DNA of 64,000 nucleotides from CALJFL01 sp963669435 (lineage in GTDB: Bacteria > Pseudomonadota > Gammaproteobacteria > Pseudomonadales > Halieaceae): the NCBI GenBank assembly GCA_963669435.1, contig OY770025.1, positions 2,728,001 to 2,792,000 on the forward strand, read 5' to 3'. The position numbers and the translations under genes were made by a program. Below, one piece after another: positions 62,305 to 64,000 of this stretch. A model generated the notes under the pieces. That model was not told the DNA's origin, searched no databases, and was given only the letters and a program-made list of their open reading frames with translations. How positions within the stretch are numbered: position 1 is the first letter of the stretch; the number at the start of each line of letters is the position of its first letter.

Positions 62305-62964
62305 GTGGCCGAGCAAGAACAGCAACTGGACAAAAATCCCGACCTTGAAACTGAGCAGGAACAGCCTTCGGCAGAGCATACTGAAGCCGCCCCGGAATCA
62401 TCCGCAGAAGACACCGTAAATGGCGCCGATGCCCCTGCAGAGGCCGCAGCGGAGGGCGCCGAGCCGGCAGCCGAGGAAGTGACCGAAGCCGAGCCCACAC
62501 CCGAGCAACAAATCGAGCAATTGCAGGCGGAATTGGCCGAGGCCAAGGATTCCGCCCTGCGCGCCGTCGCCGAGGCACAGAACGTGAAGCGTCGCGCCGA
62601 GCAGGACGTGGAAAAAGCGCGCAAATTTGCCCTGGAGGGGTTCAGCAAGGACCTGCTGCCGGTGGTCGACAATCTGGAGCGCGCTTTGGAAGCGGCCGCT
62701 GGCGATGACGAGGCCATCAAGCCCATTGCCGAGGGCGTGGAGCTGACCCTGAAAAGCTTTGCCGAGGTGATGAAGAAGAACCGCGTTGAGGCGGTAGATC
62801 CCGCCGGCGAGCCCTTCGACCACGAGTTGCACCAGGCCATCAGTATGGTGGAAAGCCCTGATGTGGAGCCCAATACAGTGATTTCGGTGATGCAGAAAGG
62901 CTATACCCTCAACGGCCGCCTGATACGGCCGGCCATGGTGGTTGTGAGCAAGGCAGCCGGGTAG
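62305..62964 (+). CDS. grpE: nucleotide exchange factor GrpE
   Basis: 219-aa GrpE. The acidic, low-complexity N-terminus (about 1-65; EQEQPSAEHTEAAPESSAEDT) precedes the long helical dimer stalk (QIEQLQAELAEAKDSALRAVAEAQNVKRRAEQDVEKARKFA) and beta domain (DHELHQAISMVESPDVEPNTVISVMQKGYTLNGRLIRPAMVVVSKA). The start is GTG 62305 with GGAG upstream. It releases ADP from DnaK. Confidence 0.96.
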   Translation: MAEQEQQLDKNPDLETEQEQPSAEHTEAAPESSAEDTVNGADAPAEAAAEGAEPAAEEVTEAEPTPEQQIEQLQAELAEAKDSALRAVAEAQNVKRRAEQDVEKARKFALEGFSKDLLPVVDNLERALEAAAGDDEAIKPIAEGVELTLKSFAEVMKKNRVEAVDPAGEPFDHELHQAISMVESPDVEPNTVISVMQKGYTLNGRLIRPAMVVVSKAAG

Positions 62965-62983
62965 AAATTCGGGTCCCAGACCC

Positions 62984-63012
62984 CTTGAAATCGGTCTAAA
63001 TGGGCCAATATA
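62984..63012 (+). promoter_or_regulatory. possible second sigma-32 promoter before dnaK
   Basis: A perfect -35 CTTGAAA (62984-62990) is followed after 14 nt by CCAATATA (63005-63012), which only partly fits CCCCATNT. dnaK starts 58 bp downstream. It is weaker evidence than the grpE site. Confidence 0.35.
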
Positions 63013-63069
63013 AACAGCAACGCAATGAATTTAGGCCGCCTCGGGCTGGCCACAGAGAGGAGCAAATCA

Positions 63070-64000
63070 ATGGGTAAGATTATTGGAATAGACCTGGGAA
63101 CCACCAACTCCTGTGTCTCCGTATTGGATGGCGATAGCGCCCGGGTAATTGAGAACGCCGAGGGCGATCGCACGACACCGTCTATCGTCGGTTATACCGA
63201 AGACGGCGAGATCCTGGTGGGCCAGAGTGCCAAGCGCCAGGCGGTCACCAACCCCCAGAACACGGTATTCGCGGTGAAGCGCCTGATCGGCCGCAAGTTT
63301 ACCGACGACGTGGTACAAAAAGACATCAAGATGGTGCCCTACACCATCGTGGCTGCCGATAACGGCGACGCCTGGGTAGAAGCCAAGGGCGAGAAAATGG
63401 CGCCCCCGCAGGTGTCTGCCGAAGTACTGCGCAAGATGAAGAAAACCGCCGAGGAATTCCTGGGCGAGCCGGTGACTGAAGCGGTTATCACCGTACCGGC
63501 GTACTTTAACGATTCCCAGCGCCAGGCGACCAAGGACGCGGGCAAAATTGCCGGCCTGGACGTAAAGCGCATCATCAACGAGCCTACTGCCGCGGCACTG
63601 GCCTACGGTATGGACAAGGCCAAGGGCGACCACACGGTAGCGGTTTACGACCTGGGTGGTGGTACCTTCGATATCTCCATCATTGAAATCGCCGAAGTCG
63701 ATGGCGAGCACCAGTTTGAAGTGCTGTCTACCAATGGTGACACTTTCCTGGGTGGTGAAGACTTTGACCTGCGCCTGATCGAGTACCTGGCAGACGAATT
63801 CAAGAAAGAAAGCGGTATCGACCTGCACAACGATCCGCTGGCCCTGCAGCGCCTGAAAGAAGCGGCGGAAAAGGCCAAGATCGAACTTTCCAGTTCGCAG
63901 CAGACCGAGGTTAACCTGCCTTACATCACTGCAGATGCCTCCGGTCCCAAGCACCTGGTGGTTAAGCTGTCCCGTTCCAAGCTGGAGTCGCTGGTGGAAG
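63070..64000 (+). CDS. dnaK: chaperone DnaK (3' end beyond window)
   Basis: First 310 codons of DnaK with the complete phosphate-1 (GIDLGTTNSCVSV), phosphate-2 (VYDLGGGTFDISI) and the EPTAAALAYG connect motifs of the actin-fold ATPase domain. AGAGGAG lies 9 bases before ATG 63070. The window ends in the nucleotide-binding domain. It follows grpE by about 105 bp. Confidence 0.98.
   Translation, partial: MGKIIGIDLGTTNSCVSVLDGDSARVIENAEGDRTTPSIVGYTEDGEILVGQSAKRQAVTNPQNTVFAVKRLIGRKFTDDVVQKDIKMVPYTIVAADNGDAWVEAKGEKMAPPQVSAEVLRKMKKTAEEFLGEPVTEAVITVPAYFNDSQRQATKDAGKIAGLDVKRIINEPTAAALAYGMDKAKGDHTVAVYDLGGGTFDISIIEIAEVDGEHQFEVLSTNGDTFLGGEDFDLRLIEYLADEFKKESGIDLHNDPLALQRLKEAAEKAKIELSSSQQTEVNLPYITADASGPKHLVVKLSRSKLESLVE

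Noticed and set aside
62112..63069. CIRCE element before grpE or dnaK
   Set aside because: No TTAGCACTC-N9-GAGTGCTAA-like repeat found; only sigma-32-like sites.
1..64000. CRISPR array
   Set aside because: No regularly spaced repeats with spacers; only the tandem repeats listed.

Overview
The window is a stretch of gammaproteobacterial chromosome. The right-hand core order smpB - ratA - rnfH - (insert) - bamE - fur - recN - hrcA - grpE - dnaK, and the left-hand mix of TonB receptor, Vps10/BNR-type exoprotein, acyl-CoA dehydrogenase, TSUP and NSS transporters, fit a marine heterotroph of the Cellvibrionales/Halieaceae-Spongiibacteraceae type. That lineage is an inference from gene content and the GC-rich codon use of the backbone; no rRNA or phylogenetic marker comparison was possible.

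Layout. (1) 1-13.5 kb, backbone: GST (cut by the left edge) divergent from a LysR regulator; a 15-copy 8-bp microsatellite; an AbiE-type toxin-antitoxin pair with two inverted repeats upstream, abutting an acetyl-CoA hydrolase/transferase gene; a DUF3667 protein; a BNR-repeat exoprotein and TonB receptor; an MscS channel and a periplasmic binding protein. (2) 13.7-46.8 kb, a visibly less GC-rich defence island: a Wadjet/MksBEFG anti-plasmid operon in the order D-C-A-B; a degraded junction with a helix-turn-helix remnant; an unrecognised three-gene membrane/coiled-coil operon (YaaW-like + two others); two small secreted repeat proteins; a HEPN protein; an AddB-like/AddA-like nuclease-helicase pair; two tandem DUF262 proteins (GmrSD type); decayed HD and helicase genes; a NaeI-type endonuclease; a three-gene block of adenine methyltransferase + DEAD helicase + GIY-YIG nuclease; a C5 cytosine methyltransferase; an NYN-LOTUS protein; and a LAGLIDADG endonuclease. 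(3) 46.9-47.3 kb, the tmRNA gene ssrA on the minus strand; its 3' end faces the island, a classic integration address, although no integrase or duplicated end was found. (4) 47.4-52.2 kb, hipBA with an array of four operator-like boxes, an amidohydrolase and a TSUP permease, which together separate ssrA from smpB. (5) 52.6-64 kb, conserved core: smpB, NSS transporter, ratA-rnfH, acyl-CoA dehydrogenase/phosphotransferase pair, bamE, fur, recN (with a decayed tail duplicate), hrcA, grpE (with a clear sigma-32 promoter), dnaK (cut by the right edge).

Functionally the island stacks systems acting at different levels: plasmid cleavage (Wadjet), DNA end processing (AddAB-like), restriction of modified DNA (DUF262/DUF1524), classic restriction-modification (NaeI-like + C5 methylase) and RNA-directed toxicity (HEPN, NYN). 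The best candidates for undescribed biology are the three-gene operon at 20.4-23.5 kb, bracketed by two related palindromes in opposite orientation, and the translationally coupled methyltransferase-helicase-GIY-YIG block at 38.0-43.8 kb, which lies between NaeI-like endonuclease and C5 methyltransferase.
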